5,871 nt of DNA from positions 5,550-11,420 of the forward strand of contig DYCJ01000019.1 in the NCBI GenBank assembly GCA_019418195.1. Direction: 5' to 3'. This document shows, piece after piece, positions 5,668 to 5,871 of this stretch; within the stretch, counting starts at the first letter, position 1, and every line of letters begins with the position of its first letter. Under the pieces are notes generated by a model that was not told the origin of the DNA, did not search any database, and saw only the letters and a program-made list of their open reading frames with translations. Position numbers and translations under genes: made by a program. This stretch comes from Clostridiales bacterium (GTDB taxonomy: Bacteria; Bacillota; Clostridia; Lachnospirales; Lachnospiraceae).

Positions 5668-5871
5668 ATGGGAAAGTATGATAATGATGTAAAACGTCTG
5701 CTTGAACTCGTCGGGGGCAAGGAAAATATCCAGGCTGTCTCCCACTGTATGACAAGGATGAGATTCGTCCTTATCGATCCGAAGAAAGCGGATGAGAAAG
5801 CGATCGAGGATCTGCCAAGTGTAAAGGGAACATTTACACAGGCAGGACAGTATCAGGTCATCATCGGAAAT
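5668..5871 (+). CDS. treP: PTS trehalose-type EIIBC component, N-terminal part (runs off window)
   Basis: The first 68 codons of a glucose-family PTS permease are present. The segment GGKENIQAVSHCMTRMRFVL (16-35) is the EIIB phosphorylation loop, with Cys27 as the residue that receives phosphate from EIIA and passes it to the incoming sugar. SVKGTFTQAGQYQVIIGN (51-68) is the following conserved EIIB strand region and resembles trehalose transporters (VKGxFxxxGQxQVVIG). The membrane EIIC domain should follow beyond the window. The protein would import trehalose as trehalose-6-phosphate across the cytoplasmic membrane. The start ATG is supported by GAGAGGA (5652-5658), nine bases upstream. The divergent treR-like gene and the operator-like dyads support a trehalose role; sucrose or another disaccharide of the same EIIBC family is the main alternative, because EIIB alone does not fix the substrate. 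Confidence 0.85.
   Translation, partial: MGKYDNDVKRLLELVGGKENIQAVSHCMTRMRFVLIDPKKADEKAIEDLPSVKGTFTQAGQYQVIIGN

Noticed and set aside
5646..5681. An 11-codon ATG ORF overlapping the treP ribosome binding site and start
   Set aside because: Its codons are simply the purine-rich SD of treP, and it has no SD of its own.

Overview
The window looks like chromosomal DNA from a low- to mid-GC Firmicute of the Clostridia, most likely a gut Lachnospiraceae. This rests on protein style (a duplicated FtsX-type ABC permease, a DUF975 + CmpB-type membrane protein, a HutC/TreR-type GntR regulator beside a glucose-family PTS transporter), purine-rich ribosome binding sites and vegetative sigma-A-like promoters. 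The genus cannot be fixed from the sequence.

Region 1 (1-2623, + strand) holds the end of a probable ABC-exporter operon. A large FtsX-family permease enters from the left, but its frame is broken by an in-frame TAG at 102-104, directly after the first transmembrane helix; the rest of the frame is open to 2369. A small unrecognised ORF (2369-2623) overlaps its stop codon by one base. The ATP-binding partner is not in the window.

Region 2 (2624-4624, + strand) begins with a compact control region. A good sigma-A-like promoter (TTGCCA-17-TATACT) sits inside a long imperfect inverted repeat whose right arm contains a strong Shine-Dalgarno sequence. It precedes a 623-residue polytopic membrane protein that joins a DUF975 domain to a CmpB/'ABC transporter type IV' domain. 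A 24-bp stem (12+12) with a 5-base loop ends this gene and the convergent regulator gene.

Region 3 (4649-5871) is a trehalose-type locus. A GntR/HutC regulator (treR-like, - strand) is divergent from the start of a PTS EIIB(C) gene (treP-like, + strand, cut by the window end). The 274-bp intergenic region has one good promoter facing each way and three copies of a 14-bp operator-like dyad: one in the treP spacer, one at the treP start site and one at the treR start site. This predicts repression of the transporter plus autoregulation.

Most of the window is ordinary in gene content. The points that merit a second look are the nonsense codon in the permease, the promoter-in-hairpin arrangement before the DUF975-CmpB gene with its unusual start region, and the operator layout of the tre locus. 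No RNA gene, CRISPR array, insertion sequence or phage attachment site was seen.
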